A stretch of DNA of 64,000 nt from the NCBI GenBank assembly GCA_030512295.1, contig JAULSR010000007.1, positions 248,001 through 312,000 on the forward strand. Direction: 5' to 3'. This stretch comes from Bombardia bombarda (taxonomy: Eukaryota; Ascomycota; Sordariomycetes; Sordariales; Lasiosphaeriaceae). The position numbers and the translations under genes are program-made. Below, piece by piece: positions 9,564 to 21,806 of this stretch; position 1 is the first letter of the stretch; each line of letters starts with the position of its first letter. The notes under the pieces are model-generated. The model made no database searches, was not told where the DNA came from, and saw only the letters and a program-made list of their open reading frames with translations.

Positions 9564-10744
9564 TCAGAAAAACGCCGATGCAGCAACATCGTTCTGGCCG
9601 AGGCTTCCCAGGTTCCAGTTCAGCTCAGCGGTTTTGATGAGACTGTAGTGGTTATACTTGGTGCTGTTTGTGGTCCCAATCTTGGCGCTGGGAACGGCGC
9701 TGCCGAGGAGGACAGAGTAGATCTGGTTGGTGCCCAAGGTGCTGCCCTCGTCAAAGGTGAGAACAATCAGGGTGCGGTCGATGTTGAACTTTGGGTTCGA
9801 CAGCAGCGGGGTGAGGAAGTTGCGCGACCATTTACCCGACACGGTGATGGATGTGTCGTGGCCGTCGTTGGCTGTTGGGATTGTCATGTCAGCCCAAGTG
9901 AGACACTACCGACAGAAAGAGGGTGGCTGCTTACTCATGTTGGGGGTGATAAACATCCATTGGGGGAGCTTATTAGCTGCCAGATCCTTGTCAAACTGAG
10001 TAAAGTTCTTGGACTTGGCAAGGCGGTTGATATCGCTTGTGACTGAGTCGTAGCTGATCAGGGGGCTATAGTGTGGGTAAGGCAATCAGCATATGTTTTA
10101 CGCCTCAAATAATCCGACTTTCTTACTTGTGCTTGCGAACATAGTCATCAGCCCCTGAGACCTGGTTCTTCCAGTTGGCCTGGAAACCGGTATAGGGCGA
10201 ATGTTCTTGGTAAATACCCCAGCTGATGCCGGCCGTGTCGAGAAGATCCACGACAGTTTTTGTGCTGGAGCTGATACGTTGGAAGCTGTCGTCTGTGATG
10301 CCGAACGTGTTTCCGCCCACTGCGGCTACATAGTTGGGCTGATGTCCAGGTTAGCTGTCCAAGTTCCAGAGTTCCTAATGTGTGTGCGAGCAGTGGTACT
10401 TGCCTGTGAAGGGTGAGTGATGGCAAAGTAGTTGGTCAAACTGATGCCCTGGGAGGCGAGGTAGGCAAGACTTGCTAGAGTTCTCTTAGTACAACAGCTT
10501 TTCTACCAGAGGTTTCCATTCAGTCTGAAAACTCACGGTCTGCAATTGCCTTGCTATAGTCGGTATTCTCAAGGAAGATCTGGATATAGCGGTCAAACGT
10601 CTTGCCCGCGACAGTACTGGTGGGCGAGAGAGTCAGAGCAGTAGCGGCTGCGGCTGCCACAGCACTAGACTTTGTGCTCGTATACTGCAGCTGGGCGGCA
10701 ACGCCACCGAGGAAGCCCAAGATCTGAAGTGAAACGCGAGCCAT
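9564..10744 (-). CDS. secreted acid phosphatase / phosphoesterase family protein
   Basis: Likely releases phosphate from organic esters outside the cell; resembles fungal acid phosphatases of the phosphoesterase family (PF04185, Aspergillus PhoA-like). Exons are 10744-10537, 10474-10404, 10338-10127, 10065-9935 and 9871-9564, giving 309 aa. A signal peptide ends near GVAAQ. Family blocks in order: IQIFLENTDYSKAIADPSLA, YFAITHPSQPNYVAAVGGN, SWGIYQEHSPYTGF, MFITPNMTNDGHD and LIVLTFDEGS. The second intron starts with GC rather than GT (CAG|GCAAGT). The protein is shorter than some relatives but runs through to a normal end. Two CACGTG boxes about 0.8-1.0 kb upstream would fit phosphate control by a NUC-1/Pho4-type factor. 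Confidence 0.88.
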
Positions 10745-12392
10745 GGTGTTTGACAGAAGTCAATGCTTGGGTGGGTGAATAGAGGGAAGATGGGTATTGA
10801 TGCTGATGAAGAACAACGAGGAGGTAGATAAATCTGAGTGTTATATTAAATATGTGCGTGTACATTGACATTGGTGATAAAGCAGTTCAACATTCGACCG
10901 AAGAATGTCGCCATCCCTATCTTACCTTCCTGTTCTTGCTATCCCCCATCTATCCGAATTAGGCCTTGGGTCCATATCGTATCTCATCTCCCGTAATAAC
11001 CGATGTCGAGATAACCGATGGCATCCTGGTCGTCATCTTGATGTTGCCCCAGCTAGCTGGACAGTCTCCGATCAGGCAGGTGCAGTAATATAAAATTAAA
11101 TCTCGACCAATTGCAGCTGTCCGCGTAACGACGTGGCATAGATTGTTGGCCACGTTCAGTCTTGAGGCTGGGGATGTCAGGTTGAGATGATGATAACCAC
11201 CTATACTGGACTGAGCTCGAACGCCGATATGAAGAATCAAACCAGGGCAACGTTGCATGGGCCTTTGATTCTGGTTCGTTTAGAAGAGAGCAGTTAACTT
11301 AGTCTCGGTGAGCATTATGGGATCAAGATGGGATGGGCGCAGGGAACTGCCTCTTCAGTCGCGGCGGTGCAACACCATGCCTCGGATTATGTCATATCCA
11401 AAACCGGGTAACACAAGTTCCAAAAAGCCAAAGCCGTGCCTATCCAAATTCTCGGATTAACAACCAAGTTGCCCAGCTAGGTAAGGTACGGTAGCAACCT
11501 CGTCACAAGCGCAACACGTGTGGTGCCTACATGAGTGCATTGGCCACTAGACTAAGATCCTGGTTGCAGGGTTGAGTCTCTTTTTCCCCGCTTCAATGGC
11601 TTTAACTTGCACTTGCATCTCCAAAGTCCAAACCGGCCAATGTCGAGTCCGCGTCCGAGCAGGGCCGAATGCCAACGGCCATTTGCAAGCGCAATTCATC
11701 GGCTACGGGTTGGATGGAATCGTCGAGGGCCACACGTGCAGTCCCCGGCTTGGCGTATTGGTCTTGCCGGTGCTGCAACTTTGTCAATCACATGCACACG
11801 GTGCACAGCAGGGTGCACAGCAGGGTGCACAACAAGCTTCAGATTTCCTAAACCGCCCACCGAAATGCTTGTTTTCTTGCAGCATGCTGGTAGAATCTGC
11901 CCAATCGCGTGTCAGTATTTGTTATCACTGTCCCTCTTCTCGTGCTCCAGACAAATGCCGCCCGCCCCCTTCTTGGCACCCGGCATTGGTACATGGAGCC
12001 GCAGATGAACGTCATTCCCGGGTTAGCGGGCTGGAAACGACAAAGGTGCCAGTGTACCAATGTACCCATGTACCCATGTACCCGAGAGGAGAATGGAACA
12101 AGACCGTTTGCTACAGTCAAGATCCAGTCTATGATAGGTATGTATGTATGTAAGGTGGGTACCTAGCAATATTGGCCATATCATCCATATCATCCAACGC
12201 CTCCTGTCTGGTCTGTGTCCAATTACTCACAATTCCTTGGCATCTATATCATTTGTTGATGGCACGACCGTGAGAGTTATCTTCTGTTCCTGCTATGCAA
12301 CCGTACCCATTTCATCTACCCTAAAGGAGTTGAAGCCGTCTTTCAACCTTCAACTTGAGCAGTCATTACTCGCACACACAAAGTCGTCCATC
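10745..12392. other. divergent intergenic region, phosphatase / iron transporter
   Basis: Contains the promoters of the acid phosphatase (minus) and CCC1-type transporter (plus). Two CACGTG sites are seen, and a CCAAT box at 12219-12223 lies 170 bp before the transporter ATG. The open frames here look spurious. Confidence 0.5.
11515..11520. promoter_or_regulatory. CACGTG E-box (possible phosphate-response site)
   Basis: CACGTG is the core site of NUC-1/Pho4-type bHLH factors. It lies 771 bp upstream of the acid phosphatase. A second copy is at 11733-11738. Common by chance, so weak evidence. Confidence 0.25.
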
Positions 12393-13541
12393 ATGGAAAC
12401 CCTTCTTACCCAGCTTGGTCGTCTTGACCAGTTCCGCGGCAACAACAACGCCCCTGTCTCTCACCAACATCGATCTCCAGCCGTCATCACCCTCCCCTCG
12501 TCACCTTGCTGTCCAAATACTGCAGGGAAACGCTCAGGATCCATCGACGAAGAGACATACAACCTATCATCCTCATCCTCATCCTCATCCTCATCCTCAT
12601 CATCGTCAGAGACATGCATAGACGAGTCAGATCTGAAACCTGCATCTACACCCCCACGCATCTTCCCTCCTCTCAGCAACTTCCTCGCCGACTTCACCCT
12701 CGGCTTTGCAGATGGTCTCACCGTACCCTTTGCCCTCACGGCCGGCCTGTCCTCACTCGGCCAGACCAAGACAGTCATCTACGCTGGCATGGCCGAGATC
12801 TGCGCCGGCAGCATTAGCATGGGCATCGGCGGCTACCTGGCCACGAGGGGCGAGAACGTGGCAGCACGCAGAGAACAAGAGGCAGCAGACTCCGACGCAG
12901 CAGCATCAGGTACCGCTATCGATGGCGATGATGATGACAATGAGGCGAGTCCGCTTCGAGAAGGAGATGGCAACAGCCACGAAGACGATGAGAAGTCGCC
13001 CTACAGGAACAGCGCCAAAACCGAAGAGAATGAACAGGATGAAGCGGCACTGGTCGCAATAGCATGGGCCAAGCGCTACCTCGAGCCTCTCGTCTTGCCA
13101 GCCGATTTAGAGGACAAGGTGGTGGCATATATAACACAAAACGGCGCCAGCGCCGTCAGTTTTGAACCATCTCCACAAGCTAACGAGGGAGAGCAACGGC
13201 AGCCACCTTCCTCAGCCATAGTGTCAGGCCTGTCAGTGTCGCTGGGCTATCTCCTGGGTGGAATTCTCCCTCTGTTTCCGTATTTCTTTGTCAGCCATGT
13301 CGGGGACGGGCTTTTCTGGAGTTTCTTGGTCTGTGTTGTGGCCTTGTTTACCTTTGGTTTTACAAAGGACTTCTTGTTGAACAACAAGGGTGGGTCGAAG
13401 GATGCCGACGGGGAGGGAAACCATTCAAGCTGGCCGAGGATTCGTGCTGGCATCTGGGAGGGACTTCAGATGGTGGTGCTGGGAAGTATTGCCGCCCTGG
13501 CCGCTGTCTTGTGCGTCAGACTGTTTGATGGGGTAGTGTAG
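12393..13541 (+). CDS. vacuolar iron transporter, CCC1/VIT family
   Basis: Moves ferrous iron (or manganese) from cytosol into the vacuole, the main iron store of fungi. Single exon, 382 aa; the ATG at 12393 follows a long leader. Residues 1-90 are polar with a run of 14 serines (about 59-72). The family core FTLGFADGLTVPFALTAGLS begins at residue 101 and continues to AEICAGSISMGIGGYLATRGE, the VIT signature. An acidic loop (about residues 150-215) is longer than in yeast CCC1. Then come further membrane segments with LSVSLGYLLGGILPLFPYFF and a last segment ending RLFDGVV. In Aspergillus the orthologue protects against iron excess and is HapX-controlled. I see no ATCWGATAA site here, which fits that. 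Confidence 0.92.
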   Translation: METLLTQLGRLDQFRGNNNAPVSHQHRSPAVITLPSSPCCPNTAGKRSGSIDEETYNLSSSSSSSSSSSSSSETCIDESDLKPASTPPRIFPPLSNFLADFTLGFADGLTVPFALTAGLSSLGQTKTVIYAGMAEICAGSISMGIGGYLATRGENVAARREQEAADSDAAASGTAIDGDDDDNEASPLREGDGNSHEDDEKSPYRNSAKTEENEQDEAALVAIAWAKRYLEPLVLPADLEDKVVAYITQNGASAVSFEPSPQANEGEQRQPPSSAIVSGLSVSLGYLLGGILPLFPYFFVSHVGDGLFWSFLVCVVALFTFGFTKDFLLNNKGGSKDADGEGNHSSWPRIRAGIWEGLQMVVLGSIAALAAVLCVRLFDGVV

Positions 13542-13905
13542 AAAACATCGCTGTAGCTTCTAGCTACTACGCCTTGGCCAAGGGGCCCCGTATACTTGCT
13601 CTTCTCGCCAGATGAGAGCGACGCCAGACGTGGATAGCAAGCAATAACTAGCCGACCACCGTTTGTCGCTGGGGAACAATGCCTCGATTCCACTTGAAGC
13701 AAATACAATAAAAAGGATTCATGAACTGAAAGCCAGTCGACATGTTGAAGACTGAGTCATTGTGGTCGACATGTTAGAATCTGCTGGTATCCTGTAGAGC
13801 GATGCTACTATAATTGTCGTCAATGTCATCTAAATTGGCAATTTTCTCGTCGTTGTCGCCGCAAAGATCCATGTCACTCTCGCTGTCGTCGATGTCTGGA
13901 CGCCA

Positions 13906-14631
13906 TTGACAGCAAAGAGGATGCTATCATCTTCATTCATATTTTCGATACTGCTGTTGTCCTCGAGATCCGTATCATTCTTACCGTCGCCAGTGCTTGG
14001 AGTGCTCCTGACAACACACAACGCAACCATCTTCAGTGTTGCACTGGGGGTTGAGATAACACCTCCAAATTCGGGCGGCGAGCAGGAAAGAAATAGATAG
14101 CATCAGCAACTGGCTGAGTTGAAGAGAACAATGGTGCTAGCGAAGGCGATGAGCAGTTCGTGGCAGACAAAGAAGGCGACGTTACTGCGGGGGAATTGGA
14201 TACTTATGGGGAACGAAGAGGACGACGTCATGAACGAAGTCGTCCCTGGCAACGACGAAGATGGTGACTCTTTGATGCTTGAATCACGATAGGACGATAC
14301 CGCTGCCGACAATGTTATGGTTGACTCAGGCCCAGGGCATGGCGGTAAACTGCTTCCACTCAATGAGGACAATTCCATCGAGACAGGAGATCACTATCGC
14401 GGAACGTTGCTGTTGTAGGAGCGGAGAAGTGACCGCCTGCGGGTGGTGGGCCATTTTGCAGACAAACGCAATGATCCAGCACTGGAGTGTTGGGAATCGA
14501 ATGTCGAGGTTGTCTCCGACAGATATAACTGTGGTGTCCAATCTGGCCGATTTGGGGATGTCGAACAATCTTCTGGGATCAGCGCTGCATTCTGCGTCGT
14601 TAGCTTAGGATTGGACCGTGCCGGGCCGTGA
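13906..14631 (+). pseudogene. possible decayed coding sequence with three TAG stops
   Basis: A single reading frame runs from about 13906 to TGA at 14629-14631 and is interrupted only by TAG at 14098, 14290 and 14416. The middle part is acidic (GNEEDDVMNEVVPGNDEDGD). All three stops would be one C-to-T change from CAG. No family recognised. The opposite strand of the adjoining 13795-14030 also has an acidic frame, so direction is uncertain. Confidence 0.22.
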
Positions 14632-16492
14632 GAGAAGGGAGAAGGAGCACAGTGTAGTGCAGTGCAGTGATTAGGAGAGTGAGAGAACTGACATTGAAGA
14701 TTTGCGCATCAGCAGACCCAACTGCAACTCTCGAACTAACGCCAGCAATGGTTGTCGAGCTGTGCCCCTTAAGGCAAGGTGATCGAGGGACCCCGGCATT
14801 CAACGGTGGGAGGAATCGGCGCAAGAACTGAAAGGAGACGGGAAGGAGCAGGCAGTAGTGACCGAGACAACGTGGGAGTTTCCTCGGGGATTCTGTTTGG
14901 TGGGCGCGAGATGGCGACAGGCAATCCAGGATCATCCGCCTCATCCGGCTCTCAGTGTCGAGGACAGGTGAGAGCAACTGAAACGGGAGATGTCAGAATG
15001 TATTTATCAGACTGGGCGACTAATGCGACTGAAACTCCTGCCGGTGAATGAGACAATGAATCGCCTTTTTGAGCTGCAGATGGATCGAGTACTTCAGGCG
15101 GCTGCGAATAGAAAAGTGCCAGTGAAGAGGCCTTGAGGGAGAAAGATGGGAAGTTGTTCGCGTGCCAACTTGCAAGCTAGCCCAGTCATCGCAGGAGCGA
15201 CTACCGTGCGGGATTCTGGACTGAACTTTGGAGCTTGTGTGACAGGAGTGACCATCGACTGCTCCTTTCTGCTGTGGTGTTCTCTTATTGCCGCGCCGTG
15301 AACTAACGCGATCCATCGAAACAGTGCGCTGGTCCATATTTCTCTTACTTGAAGCATGTTTGTGGTGCTGATGTTGCCTGTGAACTAGCCGGGAAGAAAT
15401 GTATGAGGTACTGAAAAGTGTCCGACCGGCGGGTGATGTTGATTCAAAGGAGAAAGCTGAAACTGAGGTGAAGGTGAGAATGGAGCTGAAGCATTTTTAG
15501 AACAGAGAGAACGGCGGAAGAACCGGTCTATCGACTGAACCGGAGACTATGTTGGGATTAGGGTGCGCTATTCGGTATCGCTGTAGCCTGCGACCCTGGC
15601 TGTCGACGCGCGGCCGTCATTGTGATGATTCTTGCTTGTGTCGGTGCTTGAATGAAGTATTCGAATGGCACGAGGGCGACAAGGGAAGAATTGATGCAAA
15701 TCGATCACTGGTTTTGTGTTGGATCTTAAGGCCTACTGGCCGTGACTCTGATTCTGTGCATGTAAAGGGAAGAAAGCTCGAAGCTCCTGCAAGGTTTCCG
15801 TAGAAAATAGTTGTACACACTTATACTTCGTAGCGGGTCCTGTACTCAAGCGTCGCGAATCACGAGGCCCGTCGCGAATCACGAGGCCTGTGATTAGCCC
15901 ACGCGGTCTCCGTTGCAATTGCCTCTTTTTCTTCCTGCCCGGACAACTGCGATTCGCGCCAGCGCACTGCTCAGTCTCAAACATCTGGCCGCCATCGCCT
16001 CACAGGCTCATGGTTCGGCACGCGAGGTAACTATCAAAATAGAATTGTTAAACTGAGATGCGCATAGTAGACTAGCCCCCTAAGCTACGAAAAACCACCA
16101 GATGTAAGGGCTAATCAGTCATCAAGAACTGTCAAGTGGTGGTGCTTGCATCCAGAGACGGCAAAATCTGCACAATGGAGCAGCAAGTTCGGCAAGAACC
16201 CCACGCCAGCAGATCTGTTATGAGACGAGCCCCCTTCTCCAAAACTTTCAGGTGATGAGAATAGACTCCACTAATAGTGGAATGGTTGATGGTACTTGCT
16301 GTAGCAGACTGTGTAAGGTGGAAGGTACGGGCAGCAAACTGTGCAAAGTGGAAGGTGCGAGTTGGGTGAGAACGCTTCTGACACTTTTTCGGATGGTCAC
16401 ATTTGGAAGGTACCCAGTACGTTGGCATAGCTAGGTACCTAAGGTAATATAATAATGAAGAGTCAGGGTTATCGGGGGTCAACTGACGAGTA

Positions 16493-17122
16493 TTGCTCCA
16501 TGCTGTCTGTGCCCACCTGTGTAGGGTGCCGCTTCTAACCCGCCATCGTTGCCCGTTTTTCCCTCTGACCGAAGCTTCAGCTCCTCTATCACCATTTTGT
16601 CTCGACAGTACCTCCATCACTGTCGCCCCCCTAACGTGGACCCCACCAATACCAAGCTTCCCGCTCCAGGACACGAGTGATGCATCTCGACCAGTCCGGA
16701 TGGAATCTAGTACAAGAAGTTCGCTTGGAGTCAACGACCACATTCGAGAGCGCATCACTAGACCAGTTAGAAAATGACTTACCGATCTACGTGCATCTAT
16801 CGCCAGAAGCCTCCCAGACTTAATAGATCGCAGTCTAAACGCTGCCTGGCCACTGCGACAAGGCTGGAAGGTGGATATATCTGGATTAAAATCAGACATC
16901 ATGCCACTGGAGCGCACAGCGACACGTTGGTGGATAGCTGCGCCAATCGTATCGGGGAAACGCGGCCATGTCGATACAAGACCTTTTGAAGAGAGTCCGG
17001 AAATTGCGCACCTTACCAAACGCAATAAAAGACTAAATTTAACCCCTAGAGTATCGGGACACGCAGCACTAAGAAAGAGAACAAGACAAAAACAGGAGGT
17101 GAGTCTCATACCGATTAGATAA
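16493..17122 (+). pseudogene. possible decayed gene, one stop in frame
   Basis: The frame is open for 210 codons except for TGA at 16775-16777, which could derive from CGA. The second half is charged (for example SIARSLPDLIDRSLNAAW). No family recognised. The minus strand of the same DNA is open for 331 codons (17127-16132), so which strand, if any, coded is unclear. Confidence 0.18.
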
Positions 17123-17510
17123 AGCAAAATAACACTAGCAACTTAAAAAAGATGGTAATGGATATACCAGCGACTCTAGGCCACGAAGAGGGCAGCAATG
17201 CCCCAGAAGGCGTGGTAGGAGACACAATCCCTATGGGAGGAACTGGTATGGCAACTCTTTGGGTCTGACAGGCCTTGCCGCCGTCATTACATGTATAGAC
17301 ATGCGGTTGGAAAAGAAAAGACCAAAGAGCCTATATGCTTCTTTGAATTTGCTTGATAGAAGATTCAGTAACCTTCCCATTATAATCACATATACTATGC
17401 AGCTTAATAGCCAAACCAGTCCAGGCGCGATGTGCTCCATGTGGGTTGGGGGGCAGGAGCATGACGGGAGGTGCAGCTCGATTTCAAACAAGTTAGGTAT
17501 TTAACTTAGA

Positions 17511-17594
17511 GTTATCCCACATACATTTATCCCACCGAAAACCATCCCCCGACAACTATTCCACTAATACCCATCTTACTGACAGCTATCCCAT
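17511..17594. repeat. degenerate TATCCCAC repeat
   Basis: Five or so spaced copies of a TATCCCAC/TATTCCAC core. Related to the repeats at 8821-8869 and 53353-53500. Confidence 0.5.
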
Positions 17595-19014
17595 GTTACG
17601 CGTTGGTAGCTTCAACACAAACGATTCCGGAGGACCACCCCCGGAGGGACAGCATCACGAGATTTACTTCCTGTTGGGGTGGGATTGTAGCTCCGATACA
17701 ATGCATCTTGCGCAAGTGATAGTCTCAGTTGTAGGCTTCTCGTATCACAGAATTAAAATAGCAGCCAACCGCCTAGTTACCTGCATATGCCCCAGAGCCA
17801 AGCTCGTGTGTGACCGGAAGCTGCATGTCTTACTTTTCAGCCCCCATCCCTGCTCTCCACACCATCCGCTCAGGTGATCCAGAACATTGATGTACGAATA
17901 CGGTTGAGAAATAGCGGCTCCATTGCTCCGAATCTATGCGTACATGAGGCATGTAAGTAAGGTGGATTTTCTAGCATGTTCCATACAAGTGGGCCAGCAG
18001 TGCAAGACGATTCACATATGAACTCTCAACACGTATGTAGCTAGCTTACCAATTCAGATGAGAACATACATACTTTGTGCTGGAGATCCATTGTCATGTC
18101 ATGACCGAGATTCGGTGACATAAGCTTATCGATCGACACGGGAGTGCCCGTGAGCTGCATGTCTACAAGGACAAAAGTACCAGGTACTCTGGACTACACC
18201 CACAGTGGCCTCAGGATTGCTTACCAAGGTACTTGGAGTATGTACCTAGACGTCTTACACACCTTCAAATTCACAAATTCACCGCCTTGTAAACCAAACT
18301 CTCAAATCACCAGGCATCCAAGAAAACTCGGTCCAAGGTCTCCAACAGCATCAAACCGGCAACCAACGACGGTTCGGCCAAGATGTTATCCCAATGGTGA
18401 GATTGCACTTCAGTCTGGCGCAGCTAACAAAATTGGACAGGCGGTTGGGACGAGGTTTTTGCATATGTCAGAATGTCAGGATACTACTACTCCCTTCAAA
18501 GCAAATGCAAAAGTGCTGCGGCATTCTATGAGGAAATGGATTGTCGACATGGTCCTAAGTTTCGGGAGTTTGGCTTGATTTGGAAATAAAGCCGTGAAAG
18601 ATTGGAACACCACACCCACGCCACAGCAATCGAAGCTTTCCTGTTCCTCCGCACTATTTGAACCTGGCATGGTTGCCACCGACGAAGAATGTGTACTGGT
18701 GGCAAAACACAACAAGACGTGGCGCTATGGCCTGTCGTCTCACAGACCCGAAGGTCTATGGTCAAGATTGACCAGGATATGCTCGATACCAAACCGGTAA
18801 GTCGTGGCGAGACACATCGTTCCAGTCTACTTGACACGAGTATTGTATGTCTAGTAAGTATCAGGATATGCTTGCACCCGAGATTCAGCCTGAGCTCGGC
18901 ATTAGTCGACTCGCACTCACGTCCGAGGGAAGAAGCACAAAGGGGATCGCACTCGTCTATTTTTACCTACACAGGTATTGTTACACAAGACTCGTCCTCT
19001 CCAGTTCCGTGCAA

Positions 19015-19035
19015 CCCCCCCCCCCCCCCCCCCCC
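19015..19035. repeat. 21-C homopolymer
   Basis: Uninterrupted run of C in intergenic DNA. Confidence 0.9.
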
Positions 19036-19298
19036 GCCCCAGCTACTCCAGTTGAACCATGCATGGCATATCAATCACGGCCGCGGTCTCGGGACCACAG
19101 AACGTAAGTGTTTTGAAAGCAAGGGCAATAGGGCAAAAAAATTAACCATCAGCCTCCCCTCCCTAAATTGATAGGAACGCCTAAAACTGATCCCCATGAA
19201 AAAAGCAAGGGTGCCTTATGTAGCGCAGTAGACCTCCCAATCCAAAATTCATATCCCACATTTCGCATCAGGGTTCGTCGCTGTCCAAAAGGTAATCA

Positions 19299-21730
19299 TC
19301 ATGTAGTCATCCATAGATCCGCCATATTCACGTTATTCGGGTATAAGAACTCGAGGTTGTTATCAAAAGACCCATCCACCAAGAAAGCAAGATCCATGGT
19401 GCCTGCGAGCATCTCTTGTATTTCCGCCGGAATCTCCTCGTCTTGTTGAAGCTGAAGCGGATGTTGCTGATGGTGGGGCACCATGTGCGTCTGCGTGCCA
19501 ACGAGGCCTCGGAGAACCTGGTCGGCCGGGGGCGCCGCCATCGAATCGGCAGGACAGGTCCTGTATCGGCTTAGAAACTCAACCTTGTTAAGTAGGTCTT
19601 GGGTGACATTGGCAGCACTGAAGCTGACAGCGAAGTCGCGCCCAAACATGCCAAACACCTGAATAGCCAGTGCAATGCCTGCATTAGCCGATGTCGTTGT
19701 CAGCGACAGGGGATAGGCTAGCGTGAAGCCGATCATGGTAAGCGCCGCATTCCACTGCCATTGGAAGGCCTCGTGCCACCCGTTCAGCAGGTCTGTTTCC
19801 GACAGCACCTGGTGGATAATGTGGGTCAGGGCGATGGCGTGGTCGACGCATGCATTTGCGCAGCCCTCGGTGACGGGTGTTGAAGGGCTGGGCGGGAAGC
19901 AAATAAAGGGACGGTAGAGGTTCATGGAGATGTTGTGGTACAGGAGTTCCAGGAACAGGCGTTGTCGTTGAAGCCACAAAGGGGCAAATATTTCGATGGC
20001 AAGTCCTGAGCGGTCGATTGATAGGGGCTCACCCCCTTCTTTGCGCTTATTTTTCAGCGCCTCAGGCACGTTACGCAGCCAGACTTCGAGGCACTCCATG
20101 CTTGACTGGAGATAATGGGCGCAGTTTTCCAAGGCGGCCAGGTCCTCGTATAAAGTCTTGGCATTGCTGGCATCGAGGACGTTGCTACATTTCTGGTAAA
20201 AGGCAATGTGCACGCTCCGAGCAGCTAACACAAGCTTGGTGTTCTGCACCGTGTAGGTAAGCCAGGTCACGTTGCCCCCGCATGATACCGACGAGCCGGA
20301 TTGGATGGCAAGCTGGTGATCATCAGCCGGTAAAGTACAAGTCGTTTCGGAGAGCGTTGCCGACCACGGCCGCCCCAGCTTCATGCACGTTTTGCTCTCC
20401 ACCGTGTATAGAGTCCACCACAGACGCTTCCGCAGTTCTCTCTCGGGGCGCGACATGTCTGCTGGGGGCTCGAGGTGGAGACCCAGGATGTGGGCAGTCC
20501 GCACAGCTATGGCCAGTGTGCTGTGGGCCATGTTCTGGAAAGACGAGCAGCAAAGGTAGATGACAGAGAATATCTGACACTGAAGGGTTGATAGGGTAGG
20601 GCACTCGAGTTCTGCGTTGAGAAGAGTCTGGCACCGCTGGTAGTGCCAACGCGCATCAATATCGGCGGTGGCGGGGTCGTTGCCATCCATGTCGCACGTG
20701 GACTTGTCCATCCCGATGGCGTGTCCACCGCCACGAGGCAAAACGGGGATCCCTTGCTGCATGCACAGCGCGAGGATGATGTCGACCAAGGCTGATGGCT
20801 TGCGCGTCTTGCCGTCGGGCGTCCATAGTGACCGATAGTGTTCCTTGAACTGGACCTCATCGATGATCTGCAGCGAGCAGTGGTAGGACTGCCAGAAAAG
20901 TCCAAGGAAATACTCTTCTTGCGTGGCGGTTAGGAAGCGTCGACTGGTGATTTGGGGGTCGAGGACGGGCTGGTTGCGGTCGGGGACGATGGGGTTGTTG
21001 AATGGCTTGGTTGCGGACTGGAAATGGCTAGAATGCTCCAGGTAGGGCTGTTGGAAGGCTACAGCGAGGTAACCGTGAAGACGGCTGATAAAGTAGAAGA
21101 GCGATGAAGGGCCAAACCACTGTTTTTGGTGGGACTGAGCGGTGCTCATGTAGATGCCGTCGAGATACTTGGGGCGTCTCCCTGACTCGGACCATGGGTT
21201 GAGGTCGGATGGTGACGGGCGTGGACATGACGTGGGTCCAGCAGTGCCCGTGGGGGTGCCTGAGGAGCGTGGTGACGGGTAAACGTTGGCGGCAGCCTCA
21301 TCGCGGATGGCACGGTCGCGGTTCTCAATCTCCCTCTCAAGTTCTTGCACACGGTTTCGCAGGCGCTCAATCTCACTGCAACAAGGGGAGACAGACACAA
21401 GGGTTAGACTAGTCTAGACCTACGAATAGGGAAGAGATGGCAAGGACGAAAGACTGACCGAAATGCGTGTGGTAGAGTGCGAACCTCAGTGGCGCCCTTG
21501 TTACTGCACTGGCCGCCTCTGCTGCGACAATTGTAGCACGGCTGGTCGCTGTCGCACTTGATACGGTGCACCCGACACCAGTCGCAGGCGCGGGCGACCT
21601 GGCTCCGCTTGGGACGTACGGGAGCCGTGTTGGTTGTTGGTGTTGAGGCCGACGAGGTCGAGCTGATCGACCCCACCGACACAGCCGTGTTGGAGTTGGA
21701 CTGCGGTGTGCCCACAAAGGTGGTGAACAT
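19299..21730 (-). CDS. Zn2Cys6 fungal transcription factor
   Basis: Nuclear DNA-binding regulator of 782 aa. Exons are 21730-21459 and 21375-19299, with an 83-bp intron just after the zinc cluster. The cluster is perfect: C49-x2-C52-x6-C59-x5-C65-x2-C68-x6-C75, beginning [15 protein letters not shown] coiled-coil linker follows ([20 protein letters not shown]), then the fungal-specific factor domain (PF04082), including [12 protein letters not shown] and [19 protein letters not shown]. The C-terminus is Gln/His-rich and acidic. The ATG at 21730 is chosen because only non-ATG codons precede it in frame, within a (CGA)n run. The target is unknown. It is the only transcription factor in the window and lies 5.7 kb from the first NRPS-like gene, so a cluster role is possible but unsupported. 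Confidence 0.9.
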
Positions 21731-21750
21731 GGTCGTCGTCGCCACAGCTT

Positions 21751-21799
<49 letters not shown>
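21751..21799. repeat. (GTC)n microsatellite, about 16 units
   Basis: Directly upstream of the transcription factor start, on the minus strand (CGA)n; probably in the 5' UTR. Confidence 0.95.

Positions 21800-21806
<7 letters not shown>

Larger units (their letters stand above)
13542..19298. other. 5.8-kb stretch without an intact gene, with coding relics
   Basis: No intact family could be recognised on either strand. It includes a plus-strand reading frame broken by three TAG stops (13906-14631), a minus-strand frame of 331 codons at 16132-17127, and a plus-strand frame over much of the same DNA broken by one TGA. An ACAACTATCCCAC-type repeat (17511-17594) and a 21-C run (19015-19035) are also present. 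Confidence 0.5.
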
